Shown: positions 52,603 to 61,621, counted from the stretch's first letter. The stretch is DNA of 64,000 nucleotides from Hymenobacter metallicola (GCF_004745645.1 NZ_SRMB01000001.1:1116001-1180000); one strand, 5' to 3'. Numbers and translations are program-made. The notes: generated from the letters alone by a model not told the origin.

Positions 52603-53444
52603 AACGGGCACTCCATTTCATACAACGACAACTCCAGCGGCTCCCACCCGGCCGCCCGTAGAAAGTCGTAGCCCGGCCCCTGCGTTACCATGGGCATCAT
52701 CAGCGGCTGCTCTGGGAAGGCCACCTCCACGGCTTGCAGGAGCCGCTGTCCCCAGCCCTGCCGCCGGAATTCCCGGCGCACAATAATGGACTGCACCAAG
52801 GTCCGCTCGGCCTCGGGGCGCAGCACGATAAAGGCTTTCTCCTCCAAGCCAAAAGCCCGCGAAGGTGCGGCGGCCGCCATCAGCGACTCGGCCGTAATCA
52901 TCCAAGGCAGGTTCTGCTCCCCTTCGCGGGCTACCAAGTAAGCTACTGCCAGCTGGTCGATTTCGGTGAGCTGGGCGGCAGCTTTCACCGGCTGCGGCAC
53001 GCGGCGGAAGGTAAACAGCTCCCGGGTGTTGCGGAAGCCCAGCCGCTCGTAGAGGCGGCGGGCCCGCTCGTTGGGCACGAATACTTCCAGCAGCACGCTT
53101 CGGTCGCCGCGGGCGTGGGCTTCGTCGAGGGCCGTTTGCAGCATCTGCCGGCCGTAGCGCCGGCCCCGGGCTTCAATGACCAGCCCCATAGCCGCCACCC
53201 GGCTCGTATAGCCCCGCCGGGCAATGAGCACCAGTCCCACCAGCTCTTCCCCCTGAAACCAGAGCTTGCTGGCTTGGGCATCGAGGTGTTCCGAGCGAAA
53301 GCGCCGCTCGAAGGTTTCGGGTGTGAAGACCAGGGGCACGAAGTACTCCTCGAAGGAGCGGTTCATGGCCTCGGTGACCTGGGCGGAGGGAAAGTCGAGA
53401 ACGGGGCGGGCCGTAATGAGGGCGGAGTTGGGAGCAGAATCCAT
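52599..53444 (-). CDS. GNAT family protein with two tandem acetyltransferase domains
   Basis: A 281-residue protein with two GNAT folds. In the first domain the acetyl-CoA loop is around VIEARGRRYGRQMLQTALDE, with VLLEVFVPNERARRLYERLG. In the second it is around IIVRREFRRQGWGQRLLQAV, with FLRAAGWEPL. The acceptor is unknown. Start at ATG 53444 (MDSAPNSALITARPV). The TGA stop lies inside the terminal inverted repeat of the 105-bp element, so the protein's end may have been changed when the repeat landed. Confidence 0.83.
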   Translation of the reverse strand: MDSAPNSALITARPVLDFPSAQVTEAMNRSFEEYFVPLVFTPETFERRFRSEHLDAQASKLWFQGEELVGLVLIARRGYTSRVAAMGLVIEARGRRYGRQMLQTALDEAHARGDRSVLLEVFVPNERARRLYERLGFRNTRELFTFRRVPQPVKAAAQLTEIDQLAVAYLVAREGEQNLPWMITAESLMAAAAPSRAFGLEEKAFIVLRPEAERTLVQSIIVRREFRRQGWGQRLLQAVEVAFPEQPLMMPMVTQGPGYDFLRAAGWEPLELSLYEMECPL

Positions 53445-53469
53445 AGAAGAGACGTTGAAGCCGCTAAAA

Positions 53470-53506
53470 AAGTAAAAAGCCCGCACCGGAATGCTGGCTT
53501 TTACTT
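53470..53506 (-). terminator. Terminator behind tsaE-ald
   Basis: AAGTAAAAAGCC (53470-53481) pairs with GGCTTTTACTT (53496-53506) with one bulged A. On the minus strand the stem is followed by a T-rich run, 64 bases beyond the ald stop codon. Confidence 0.75.
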
Positions 53507-53569
53507 ATTGGGGTTCAATTACCAGATCCAATGGCTCTGTAAACTTCGTCGAATCCGTAATAACAGCCT

Positions 53570-54796
53570 CTAATTTCGCACGGCTATCATCAGGCCCAGT
53601 TCCTTGTAGCGCATGTTGAACTTCTTGGCAATAGAGGCATTGGTCAACGAGCCTTTGTAGACGTAGACGCCCGAACGGAAATGCTCGTTGGTAAACAGCA
53701 CCTCGTTGATGCCCCCGTGCTGGCTGATTTCCTGCAGAATGGGCGTAAAGATGTTGCTCAGGGCGTTGGTAGCGGTGCGGGGTACGCGGGAAGCAATATT
53801 GGGCACGCAGTAGTGCACCACGTCATACTTGCGGTACACGGGCTTGCTGTGGCTGGTCATTTCCGAGGTTTCGAAGCAGCCACCCTGGTCGATGCTCACG
53901 TCGATAATCACCGAGCCGGGCGCCATGCTGGCCACCACGCTTTCGGGCACCATAAACGGAATCCGGCCTTCCTCAGCATTCAGGGCCCCAATTACGACGT
54001 CGGCCCGGCGGATCTGCTGGTTGAGCACGAACGTATCCAGGGTGCTGGTGTAGAGCATGGTGCCCAGGTTCTCCTTCAGGCGGCGCAGCTTGTAGAGGTG
54101 GTTGTCGAACACCTTCACCTCGGCGCCCAGCCCCGTGGCCGCCCGGGCGGCATACTCGGCCACGGTGCCGGCCCCCAGAATCACGACCTGGGACGGGGGC
54201 ACGCCGGTAATGCCACCCAGAATAACGCCCTTGCCCTCATTGGAGCGGGCCAGGTACTCGGCGGCCACCAGCATAACGGTGGAGCCGGCAATTTCGCTCA
54301 TGGCCCGCACCACCGGCCGGGCCCCCGAGGGGTCCTTGATCAGCTCGAAGCTGATGGCATTCACCTTCTTGCGCAGGATGGCCGTGATGTAGTCGGCCGT
54401 GAGGGAGCCGAATTGCAAAGCCGAAATCAGGGTCTGGTTGGACTTTAGAAACTCGATTTCCTCCTGCGTGGGCGGGGCCACTTTCAGAATCAGGTCGGCT
54501 TCGTAGACTTCCTTCTGGGAGTAGGCAATGGTAGCACCCGCCTCGGAGTAGTCGTGGTCGGAGTATTTGCTGGGCTCCCCGGCCCCACTTTCCATCACCA
54601 CCTCGTGGCCCTCGTTGACGAGGTGCTTCACGGCTTCGGGGGTCAGGCAGATGCGGTTTTCCTGCAACGAGGTTTCCCGGGGCAAGCCGATAAACAGCTT
54701 ACGCTTACGCGTTTCCACGGCCAGCATGGATTCCTGCGTGTAGAAGGCGCGGCTCGTGGCCAGCGACTCAAATCCGGGGGGTATTGCTTCGGGCAT
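53570..54796 (-). CDS. ald: Alanine dehydrogenase
   Basis: A 408-residue NAD-dependent enzyme converting L-alanine to pyruvate and ammonia, and back. Motifs: GLPRETSLQENRICLTPEAV at the substrate domain, the GSLTADYITA and ISFELIKDPSGARPVVRAMS segments, NAD-binding VVILGAGTVAEYAARAA, ADVVIGALNAEEGRIPFMV, VDVSIDQGGCFETS and HYCVPNIASRVPRTAT. It is longer than the usual 370 residues by about 30 at the N-terminus. tsaE ends 23 bases upstream and is read in the same direction, so the two are one operon. Confidence 0.93.
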   Translation of the reverse strand: MPEAIPPGFESLATSRAFYTQESMLAVETRKRKLFIGLPRETSLQENRICLTPEAVKHLVNEGHEVVMESGAGEPSKYSDHDYSEAGATIAYSQKEVYEADLILKVAPPTQEEIEFLKSNQTLISALQFGSLTADYITAILRKKVNAISFELIKDPSGARPVVRAMSEIAGSTVMLVAAEYLARSNEGKGVILGGITGVPPSQVVILGAGTVAEYAARAATGLGAEVKVFDNHLYKLRRLKENLGTMLYTSTLDTFVLNQQIRRADVVIGALNAEEGRIPFMVPESVVASMAPGSVIIDVSIDQGGCFETSEMTSHSKPVYRKYDVVHYCVPNIASRVPRTATNALSNIFTPILQEISQHGGINEVLFTNEHFRSGVYVYKGSLTNASIAKKFNMRYKELGLMIAVRN

Positions 54797-54819
54797 TGGG
54801 CGGATAGTAGTTCAGCGGC

Positions 54820-55254
54820 TCAGTCGGCCAGCGGCTCGAGTTGCAACAGGCGCGACTCGGGACCGGTGACCGTGAGCGTGACGAGTAGCCTCTTCGGGGG
54901 CAAAAGCGCCTCCACGCGGCTTGGCCACTCTATCAGGCAAAGATAGCCAGAATCAAAGTACTCTAGCGCGCCAATGTTCAGGGCCTCGCTGGGGTCCTCA
55001 ATCCGGTAGAAATCGAAATGATAAATCGGCTGGTCGCGGCCGTCGCGGTATTCATTGACCAAGGCAAAGGTCGGGCTGCTTACGTCGTCGGCCACGCCCA
55101 GCGCCTGGCCCAGCGCCTTGATAAAAGTGGTTTTGCCGGCCCCCATCTCCCCTTCAAACACCACGATGGAGTGGTCGGCGAGCAGGGCGGCCACCTGGGC
55201 AGCGGCCTGGGGCAGGTGGCCCAGGGTCGGGATGGTAATTTCAGTCACGGGCAT
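54820..55254 (-). CDS. tsaE: tRNA threonylcarbamoyladenosine biosynthesis ATPase TsaE
   Basis: A 144-residue P-loop ATPase needed for the t6A modification of tRNAs reading ANN codons. Walker A is FEGEMGAGKTTF, followed by SSPTFALVNEY, YHFDFYRIEDPSEALNIG and LIEWPSR, all family marks. Start at ATG 55254 (MPVTEITIPTLGHLPQ); the longer frame to 55329 adds unrelated residues. A TAAACTTG box on the minus strand (near 55280) is a possible promoter. Upstream of ald in one operon. Confidence 0.93.
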   Translation of the reverse strand: MPVTEITIPTLGHLPQAAAQVAALLADHSIVVFEGEMGAGKTTFIKALGQALGVADDVSSPTFALVNEYRDGRDQPIYHFDFYRIEDPSEALNIGALEYFDSGYLCLIEWPSRVEALLPPKRLLVTLTVTGPESRLLQLEPLAD

Positions 55255-55361
55255 AAGAACAAGGTTTGCCGGCGCAAGTTTAGCATTCTGTTGCATCTGC
55301 CCCAGCAGTAGGAGTTGTAGCTTTACCAATCGGTCACCGGTAGCCGGCTTATTTCTCCTGT

Positions 55362-56534
55362 ATGCTCCTGCGTCGTTCTTGGTTTCTGTTGCTGCTGTTG
55401 CCAGCCATAGCCTGCTCCCGCCTGGCCCAGCCCCCGGCGGCCACTACCGCCGCCCCATCTGCGGCGTATTTTCCGGGGCCGGGCGCCAACTGGCAGCACC
55501 GGGAGCCCGAGCAGGCCGGCTTCGAGCCGGCCCGCCTGCGGGAAGCCGTAGCCTGGGCCCGGCAGCAAGAAACGACTCAGATGACGCCCAACTTTTCTAC
55601 CCAGGAAGAAATTTTCGGCAACCCCCTGGGCCCCTTGCCCGCCAGCCGGGCCGCCACCAACGGCCTGATCCTGCGCCATGGCTACATCGTGGCCGAGTGG
55701 GGCGAAACCGAGCGGGCCGACCCGACCTACAGCGTGGCCAAAAGCGTGCTGTCGACCTTACTGGGCCTCACGCTGGAGAAAGGCCTGATTAAAGATATTC
55801 ACGACCCGGTGGTAGAGTACATCCACGACGGAGGCTACGACTCGCCCCAGAACCGGAAAATAACCTGGGAGCACCACGCCCGCCAGACCAGCGAGTGGGA
55901 AGGCGAGCTGTGGGGCAAAAACGCCGATTTCGTGGGCCACGAAGCCTTCGGTAAGGGCGAGCGGAAACCCCGGCCCCTGCAGGAGCCCGGCTCCTATTAT
56001 GAATACAACGACGTGCGCATCAACCGCTTCGCCCTCTCGCTGCTGCAGCTTTGGCGCAAGCCGCTGCCGGAGGTGTTCCGCACCGAAATCATGAACCCGA
56101 TTGGGGCCTCCGATTCCTGGCAGTGGGTGCCCTACGCCAATTCCACGGTGCCAATTGAGGGCAAGCCTCTGGCTTCGGTAAGCGGGGGCACGCGCTGGGG
56201 CGGCGGCCTATGGATCAGTGCCCGCGACGAGGCCCGCTTCGGCTACTTGTTTTTGCGCCAGGGGCGCTGGAAAAACCGCCAGCTCGTGCCCAGCGCCTGG
56301 GTGCAGCAGGCCACCGCGCCCGGTCCCGTAGGCCCCGACTACGGCTACCTCTGGTGGCTCAACACCCAGCGCAAGGCCTGGCCCGATGCCCCGGCCAGTA
56401 GCTACGCCGCCCTGGGCGCGGGCTCCAACACCATCTGGATTGACCCCGAGCACGACCTCGTCATTGTGTGGCGCTGGCACAACGGCAGCCCCAATGAACT
56501 CATCAAGCGGGTGCTGGGGGCCCTGAAAAGCTAG
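55362..56534 (+). CDS. Serine hydrolase (class C beta-lactamase-like), lipoprotein
   Basis: A 390-residue exported enzyme. A lipoprotein signal MLLRRSWFLLLLLPAIAC has the lipid-bound Cys at about 18. The beta-lactamase/DD-peptidase fold shows SxxK at Ser123-Lys126 (TYSVAKSV), YxN in YYEYNDVRINRF, a conserved HHARQTSEW after strand 3 and a final GAGSNTIWIDP in place of the KTG box. Such proteins are esterases or D-amino-acid peptidases; classical antibiotic resistance is not implied. A TAGCTTTA box (55318-55325) lies 37 bases before the ATG. Confidence 0.85.
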   Translation: MLLRRSWFLLLLLPAIACSRLAQPPAATTAAPSAAYFPGPGANWQHREPEQAGFEPARLREAVAWARQQETTQMTPNFSTQEEIFGNPLGPLPASRAATNGLILRHGYIVAEWGETERADPTYSVAKSVLSTLLGLTLEKGLIKDIHDPVVEYIHDGGYDSPQNRKITWEHHARQTSEWEGELWGKNADFVGHEAFGKGERKPRPLQEPGSYYEYNDVRINRFALSLLQLWRKPLPEVFRTEIMNPIGASDSWQWVPYANSTVPIEGKPLASVSGGTRWGGGLWISARDEARFGYLFLRQGRWKNRQLVPSAWVQQATAPGPVGPDYGYLWWLNTQRKAWPDAPASSYAALGAGSNTIWIDPEHDLVIVWRWHNGSPNELIKRVLGALKS

Positions 56535-56657
56535 TGCCCTCAGCCCCAATTTTGTTTACGGCCGCCCCTTTTGCGGGCTTGCCCGAAAAATCTTTTCGTC
56601 ATGAGGCAACCTTCATGATATATCATACATCTATTTTGTATCGCTGGATATCTTCCC

Positions 56658-57089
56658 ATGCTTTCTAATGTACTCTTCTACTCGCTCGACAAGGCCATCA
56701 AGCAATACCGGCGCTTTGCCCAAGCCAACATCGACCGAGCCGGCATCGCTATTACCATCGACCAGTGGCTGGTGCTGCGCGTGATTCTGGAAAATGACGA
56801 CCTGACCCAAACCGAAATCGGCGACCGGGTCTTTAAGGACCAGGCGTCGGTGGCCCGCATCATTCGCCTGCTCCTGGAGCGGGGAATGCTGGTGGCCGAG
56901 GCCCTCCCCCACGACGGGCGCCGCACCCAGCTGCGCGTGAGCGAGGAAGGGCAGCGCATTCTGGATGCGGTACACCCCATTGTGCTCAACAACCGCCGCA
57001 TTGCCCTACAGGGACTTTCTCAGGAGGATAATGCCCTGCTCCACCAATTACTGGAGCGTATTTACCTGAACTGCACCCCGGCCTCCTAA
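56658..57089 (+). CDS. MarR family transcriptional regulator
   Basis: A 143-residue winged-helix protein. Helices H1-H2 (SLDKAIKQYRRFAQ), recognition region LTQTEIGDRVFKDQASVARI, wing AEALPHDGRRTQLRVSEEGQ, and the C-terminal dimer helix. It acts as a dimer on palindromic operators. Two 16-bp palindromes of the right size start 61 bases downstream of its stop, in front of the TonB receptor gene, and a 12-bp AT palindrome (56615-56626) stands before its own start. So it probably represses the receptor gene and may control itself. Ligand unknown. Confidence 0.9.
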   Translation: MLSNVLFYSLDKAIKQYRRFAQANIDRAGIAITIDQWLVLRVILENDDLTQTEIGDRVFKDQASVARIIRLLLERGMLVAEALPHDGRRTQLRVSEEGQRILDAVHPIVLNNRRIALQGLSQEDNALLHQLLERIYLNCTPAS

Positions 57090-57150
57090 GGCACTAGCTG
57101 CAGGAAGCTGAGCGGGTAAAACAAAAAATATTCATCGGACAGTTTGAATA

Positions 57151-57166
57151 TACGAAATCATTCGTA
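57151..57166. promoter_or_regulatory. Operator palindrome 1, TACGAAATCATTCGTA
   Basis: Perfect 6-bp half-sites TACGAA/TTCGTA around ATCA. The centre is 23 bp from palindrome 2, close to two helical turns. It lies between the MarR and TonB receptor genes and is the likely binding site of the adjacent MarR protein. Confidence 0.7.
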
Positions 57167-57173
57167 TGTTTAC

Positions 57174-57189
57174 TACGAAATAATTCGTA
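57174..57189. promoter_or_regulatory. Operator palindrome 2, TACGAAATAATTCGTA
   Basis: Same half-sites TACGAA/TTCGTA around ATAA. With palindrome 1 it makes a tandem site on one face of the helix. About 146 bases of leader separate it from the receptor ATG at 57336; I see no gene in that leader. Confidence 0.7.
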
Positions 57190-57335
57190 CCTCGTCCTCC
57201 CGGGTTCCTCGGCCGTGGACCGGGCAGGAGCCGCCCCGGTGGTGGGGCGTAACCGGTATTTTTTTCTGCTTTCTGCCGGCGCCGGCGCATCCCCTGACTG
57301 CCGCGCCGGCGCCTTCGTCTCAACGTCCTCTTCTT

Positions 57336-59855
57336 ATGAAAACACCCCTACCCGGGCGGCGGCTACGCCGGCCCTCCTGGCTGTGCCTGCTCGTGAGCGT
57401 GTTACTGGTTACCCCGGCGCTGGCCCAAACCCGCACGACGGTAACCGGGCAGCTCACGGCCGCCAGCGGGGCGCCCATCGATTTTGCCACCGTCACGCTG
57501 CACCGCGCGACCGACTCGACGGTGGTAAAATCGGAGTTCAGCGACGAGAAAGGCACCTACCGCTTCGAGCAGACGCCGGCGGGCACCTACCTGGTGTCGG
57601 CTTCGCAGGTGGGTTTTGTGCGCACCTGGAGCAAGGCTTTCACCACGGGGGCCGAAACGGTGGCCCTGCCCGTCCTGACCTTGGCCGCCAGCGGGGCTAC
57701 GACCCTGAAGGAAGTAACCGTGGTGGGGCAGAAACCCTTGTTTGAGCGGGAAGCCGACCGCACCATCGTGAATGTGGAAGGCTCGACCCTGGCCGCGGGC
57801 AATACCAGCCTGGACGTGCTCAGCCGCTCGCCCGGCGTAACCGTGGACGGCAACGACAACATCGGGCTGCGGGGCCGCCAAGGGGTGCTGGTGCTCATCG
57901 ACGGCAAGCGCCAGCCCATGACGGGCGCCGAGCTGGCCGACTACCTGCGGGCTTTGCCGGCCGAGCAGCTCAAGAGCATTGAGCTCATTACCAACCCGCC
58001 CGCCAAGTATGAAGCCCAGGGCAGCGCCGGCATCATTGCCATCAACCTGAAGAAGGACCAGCGCGTGGGCACCAACGGCAGCGTGAGCAGCAGCTACGGG
58101 CGCGGGCGCTTCGGTAAGTTTACCTCGGGCCTGACGCTGAACCACCGCACCAAGAAAACCAACACCTTCGGCTCGTACACCTACGCCAACCGCCGCAACT
58201 TCGGGGCCCTGACCATCCACCGCGACTTTTACCTGCCCACCGACCTGAGCAAAACCTACACCGGCAGTACCGACCAGGACAACTACAGCGTGGGCCACAA
58301 CCAGTCGCACAGCTGGAAGGCCGGGCTGGACTACACGCTTTCGGAAAACACGGTACTAGGCTTTACCGTGAATGGCCTGCAAACCCGCAGCGTGCAGGAA
58401 GGCACCAACCTGACAACGCTGACCGACGCCGGCGGCAACCCGCTGCGGGGCTACAACTCGACCAACGACCGGGACGCGGCGTTTCCCAACGTGGCCGGCA
58501 ACGTGAACTTTAAGCACACCTTCCAGGACTCGGTCGGCAACCGGGAGCTGACGGCCGACGCCGACTACGCCCGCTACCGCACCAGCCGCCTGCAATTCCT
58601 GAACACGTACTACGACTGGCAGCCGATGCAGCTCTTCGACCGGCTCAACGGCGACCAGGAAGGCCGGCTCACCATTCAGTCGGTGAAGACGGACTACGTG
58701 CATCCGCTCAGCAAGCAAACCCGCCTGGATATGGGCGCCAAGCTCAGCTGGGTGCACTCCGACAACGACGTGGAGTTCAAGACGCCTTTCCGGGACCCGT
58801 CGACCAATGCCCCCGACCTGCTGAATCTGGTGCGGGACCAGAACCGCTCGAACCGGTTCCGCTACGACGAAAACATCAGCGCGGCCTACATCAACGTTAA
58901 CCATACCCTGCCCAAGTGGACCTTGCAAGCGGGCCTGCGCGGGGAACAAACCAAGGCCACGGGCAAGCAGGACGTGCTACAGGAGGGCGTGGAGCCGGGC
59001 TTTAGCCGCAACTACTTCCAGCTCTTTCCCAGCGCGGCCCTGAAGCACACCTTCACCGACAAGCACGAAACGGCCGTGTCGCTGAGCCGGCGCATCGACC
59101 GGCCTTCGTACGGGCAGCTCAACCCGTTCCGCTCCTACATTGATGCCACTACTTACGGGGCGGGCAACCCCAACCTGCGGCCCCAAACCAGCTACAACGT
59201 GGAGCTGACCCATACCTACCGCCAGAAGTACAGCATCGGGGTAAGCTACAGCCGCACCTCCGACCCCATCATCGGGACGGTGCAGCCCGAAAACGCCAAC
59301 AGCCGCACGGTGGTATCGACAAGCCAGAACCTGGGCTCCCAGCACTACTACGCCCTCACGCTGACGGCCCCGGTGGAGCTGGCCAAGTGGTGGAACGTGT
59401 ACAACAACGGGGTGCTCTACTACAGCCGCTTCGTGGGCAGCATTGCCGGCACTACCCTGGGCGCCAACAACGCCCGCCCGGCCTTCACGCTCAGCAGCAA
59501 CAGCACCTTCACCTTCGGCAAAGGCTGGAGCGCCGACCTGAATGCCAACTACCAGTCGCGGGAACTCTACACCTTCTTCGACACCCGCCCGCTGGGCCAA
59601 GTGGCCTTCGGGGTGCAGAAAAGCCTGTGGGAACGGAAAGGCAACCTCAAGCTCAACGTCACCGACGCCTTCTACACCGGCGCCATCCGGGCCACCTCCA
59701 CCTACGACAACTACGTGGAGCGCTTCTACCAGCGCGGCGACTTCCGGGTGGCTACGCTTTCTTTCACTTACCGCTTCGGCAACGATAAGCTGGCTCCCTC
59801 CCGCCGCCGCAGCGGCGGGGCCGAAGACGAGAAGCGCCGGGCCGGGGGCTCGTAG
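57336..59855 (+). CDS. TonB-dependent receptor, outer-membrane beta-barrel family
   Basis: An 839-residue receptor. Signal peptide: basic RRLRRPS, then WLCLLVSVLLVTPALAQ. A carboxypeptidase-regulatory-like domain follows (TVTGQLTAASGAPIDFATVT, FEQTPAGTYLVSASQVGF), then the plug (about 125-235: TIVNVEGSTLAAGNTSLDVL, LRGRQGVLVLIDGKRQPM, IELITNPPAKYEAQGSAGII). The large barrel is of the Bacteroidota type that ends with a short strand and a basic tail (FRVATLSFTYRFGNDKL, then RRRSGGAEDEKRRAG). It imports a bulky substrate at the outer membrane using TonB. ATG 57336 is chosen for the signal peptide; the frame opens earlier but over the operator palindromes. Likely repressed by the upstream MarR. 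Confidence 0.93.
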   Translation: MKTPLPGRRLRRPSWLCLLVSVLLVTPALAQTRTTVTGQLTAASGAPIDFATVTLHRATDSTVVKSEFSDEKGTYRFEQTPAGTYLVSASQVGFVRTWSKAFTTGAETVALPVLTLAASGATTLKEVTVVGQKPLFEREADRTIVNVEGSTLAAGNTSLDVLSRSPGVTVDGNDNIGLRGRQGVLVLIDGKRQPMTGAELADYLRALPAEQLKSIELITNPPAKYEAQGSAGIIAINLKKDQRVGTNGSVSSSYGRGRFGKFTSGLTLNHRTKKTNTFGSYTYANRRNFGALTIHRDFYLPTDLSKTYTGSTDQDNYSVGHNQSHSWKAGLDYTLSENTVLGFTVNGLQTRSVQEGTNLTTLTDAGGNPLRGYNSTNDRDAAFPNVAGNVNFKHTFQDSVGNRELTADADYARYRTSRLQFLNTYYDWQPMQLFDRLNGDQEGRLTIQSVKTDYVHPLSKQTRLDMGAKLSWVHSDNDVEFKTPFRDPSTNAPDLLNLVRDQNRSNRFRYDENISAAYINVNHTLPKWTLQAGLRGEQTKATGKQDVLQEGVEPGFSRNYFQLFPSAALKHTFTDKHETAVSLSRRIDRPSYGQLNPFRSYIDATTYGAGNPNLRPQTSYNVELTHTYRQKYSIGVSYSRTSDPIIGTVQPENANSRTVVSTSQNLGSQHYYALTLTAPVELAKWWNVYNNGVLYYSRFVGSIAGTTLGANNARPAFTLSSNSTFTFGKGWSADLNANYQSRELYTFFDTRPLGQVAFGVQKSLWERKGNLKLNVTDAFYTGAIRATSTYDNYVERFYQRGDFRVATLSFTYRFGNDKLAPSRRRSGGAEDEKRRAGGS

Positions 59856-59883
59856 ACTACCCCGCGTCTGCGACCCGGTAGCC

Positions 59884-59912
59884 GGCCGCGTATTCCCAGC
59901 GAATACGCGGCC
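59884..59912 (+). terminator. Hairpin behind TonB receptor gene
   Basis: GGCCGCGTATTC (59884-59895) and GAATACGCGGCC (59901-59912) form a perfect 12-bp stem with a 5-base loop, 29 bases beyond the stop codon. The T tract is weak. Confidence 0.6.
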
Positions 59913-59963
59913 GTAAGTTTATACCTTGTCTGAGGGCGCAGCCGGGCATATTGGGCTCATATC

Positions 59964-59975
59964 ACATATATATGT
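59964..59975. promoter_or_regulatory. AT-rich palindrome ACATATATATGT
   Basis: A 12-bp palindrome in the AT-rich part of the 321-base gap before the enhancer-binding protein gene. Similar in kind to ATGATATATCAT before the MarR gene. No clear sigma-54 (-24/-12) or TAnnTTTG box was seen there; nothing else is apparent in this gap. Confidence 0.3.
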
Positions 59976-60176
59976 TATTCTATATCAACGCCGTATTGCG
60001 TATCTTCATTCCCTTGCTTCGCTGCCCCTGCCCTACCGGGCAATGAGTTGACTTGCCGCCCCGGCAATGTAATCCGCTCTGCCCGACCTCAACTCCGCCT
60101 TATTGCAAAGAACGTTGGCGGCAATGTCTGCCTGTGCTGGCCCGGGACTCGGCTGTCCTGCTACCCCTTCTTTGCC

Positions 60177-61580
60177 ATGGCTGAATTCACCGTATGGTTT
60201 AAGCCGTTTACCGCGCAGAACGAACGGCTGCTGCGGGTCCTCGACGCGCTGGAGCAGGCCGGGGTAGAGCTGCAGGCCGTGCACCTGGGCGACACGCCCC
60301 AGGGCGCGGGCATCATCTTTCTGGACCATCAGGCGCCCTTGGAAGACATTCAGGAAACGCTGGAGGCCTACACGCTCTACGCCGACACCAAAATCATTGC
60401 CGTAGCCGTGAGCCTGCTGCCTACTTCCAGCACCTGGGCCCTGCTGCGCAGCGGCGTGGTGGAAGTTTTTTCGTGGTTTGAAGTCGAGAAGCCCGTGCAG
60501 ATTATTCTCTCCCGCCTGCGCTACTGGCACACGCTGGAGGAAAAGGTGGCCTACCTGCAGCAGCGCATGGTGGGCAGCAGCCGCTGCTGGCTTAACACGC
60601 TGCGCCAGGTGGTGGACATGGCCCTTTCCAACTGCCAGGTGCTGATTATGGGGGAAAGCGGGACCGGGAAGGAGCTGGTAGCCCAGGAGATTCACCAGCT
60701 CGACACCCGCCCCGACAAGCGCGACTGTGTGGTGGTGGACTGTACCAACCTGATTCCGGGTCTGTCGGGCTCCGAGCTGTTTGGCCACGAGAAAGGCGCG
60801 TTTACCAACGCCATCAGCACCCGCGACGGGGCGCTGGCCCTGGCCCACGAGGGCACGCTGTTTCTGGACGAGCTGGGCGAGCTGCCCCTGCCCCTGCAAG
60901 CCGAGCTGCTGCGGGCCCTGCAGGAAGGCACCTACAAGCGCGTGGGCAGCAATACCTGGCGCAAAGCCAGCTTCCGGCTGGTAAGCGCCACCAACCGCGA
61001 CCTGCTGGCCGAAGTGCACAAGGGCACCTTCCGGCAGGATTTGTATTACCGCGTGTCGGGCTGGACGTGCCAGCTACCACCCCTGCGCGAGCGAAAAGAG
61101 GATATCGTGGTGCTGGCCGAGCACTTTTTCCGCCAGCAGCACCACATTCACCAGCCCGTAGACCGGCAAGTGTACGACTTTCTGCTGCTGCGCGACTACC
61201 CCGGCAACGTGCGCGAGTTGCAGCAGCTCATCAACCGCATTGCCAACAAGCACCTGGGCGAAGGCCCCATTACCATCGGCGACATTCCGCGCTCCGACTG
61301 GCCCGACTTTGCCCGCCTGGGTCCTACCCTGCAGGGCAGCGACCTGGAAGCCGGCGTAAAGGGCCTTTTGTACCAGGGCCTGGGCCTCAAGGAAATCAAG
61401 GACCAGGTGACCGAAATAGCCAAGAAAGTGGCCATTACCCACGAAAACGGCAACCTGAAGCTGGCCGCGCATCGGCTGGGCTGCAGCGAGAGAATCCTGC
61501 AGATGCACCGGCGCGGCGAACCGGAAGCGGCGGGGGCCGCAGGAGTAGAAATCCCACGCCAAAGCCTGTTTAATGCCTGA
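60177..61580 (+). CDS. Sigma-54-type enhancer-binding protein with degenerate receiver and altered GAFTGA motif
   Basis: A 467-residue AAA+ regulator. Residues 1-120 look like a receiver fold without the acidic pair at strand 1 (AEFTVWFKPF, AGIIFLDHQAPLEDI), so phosphorylation is unlikely. AAA+ domain: Walker A GESGTGKE (159-166), the sigma-54 contact loop GAFTNA (207-212) in place of GAFTGA, Walker B LFLDE (228-232), LVSATNRDL and the R-finger region FRQDLYYR. A Fis-type helix-turn-helix ends the protein (GNLKLAAHRLGCSERILQMH). ATG 60177 is chosen over the longer frame from 60048. No kinase or target operon is obvious; the next genes are convergent. Confidence 0.88.
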   Translation: MAEFTVWFKPFTAQNERLLRVLDALEQAGVELQAVHLGDTPQGAGIIFLDHQAPLEDIQETLEAYTLYADTKIIAVAVSLLPTSSTWALLRSGVVEVFSWFEVEKPVQIILSRLRYWHTLEEKVAYLQQRMVGSSRCWLNTLRQVVDMALSNCQVLIMGESGTGKELVAQEIHQLDTRPDKRDCVVVDCTNLIPGLSGSELFGHEKGAFTNAISTRDGALALAHEGTLFLDELGELPLPLQAELLRALQEGTYKRVGSNTWRKASFRLVSATNRDLLAEVHKGTFRQDLYYRVSGWTCQLPPLRERKEDIVVLAEHFFRQQHHIHQPVDRQVYDFLLLRDYPGNVRELQQLINRIANKHLGEGPITIGDIPRSDWPDFARLGPTLQGSDLEAGVKGLLYQGLGLKEIKDQVTEIAKKVAITHENGNLKLAAHRLGCSERILQMHRRGEPEAAGAAGVEIPRQSLFNA

Positions 61581-61621
61581 TTTCACCTAGTATAGGAAGC
61601 TCGGTATACCAATGCCCCCTC

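Noticed and set aside
55362..56534. Antibiotic-resistance beta-lactamase
   Set aside because: The SxxK fold is present, but the KTG box and the class-specific motifs are not; it fits the serine hydrolase/esterase group better.
57144..57335. N-terminal extension of the TonB receptor
   Set aside because: The longer frame reads through both operator palindromes and puts 64 residues before a perfect signal peptide.
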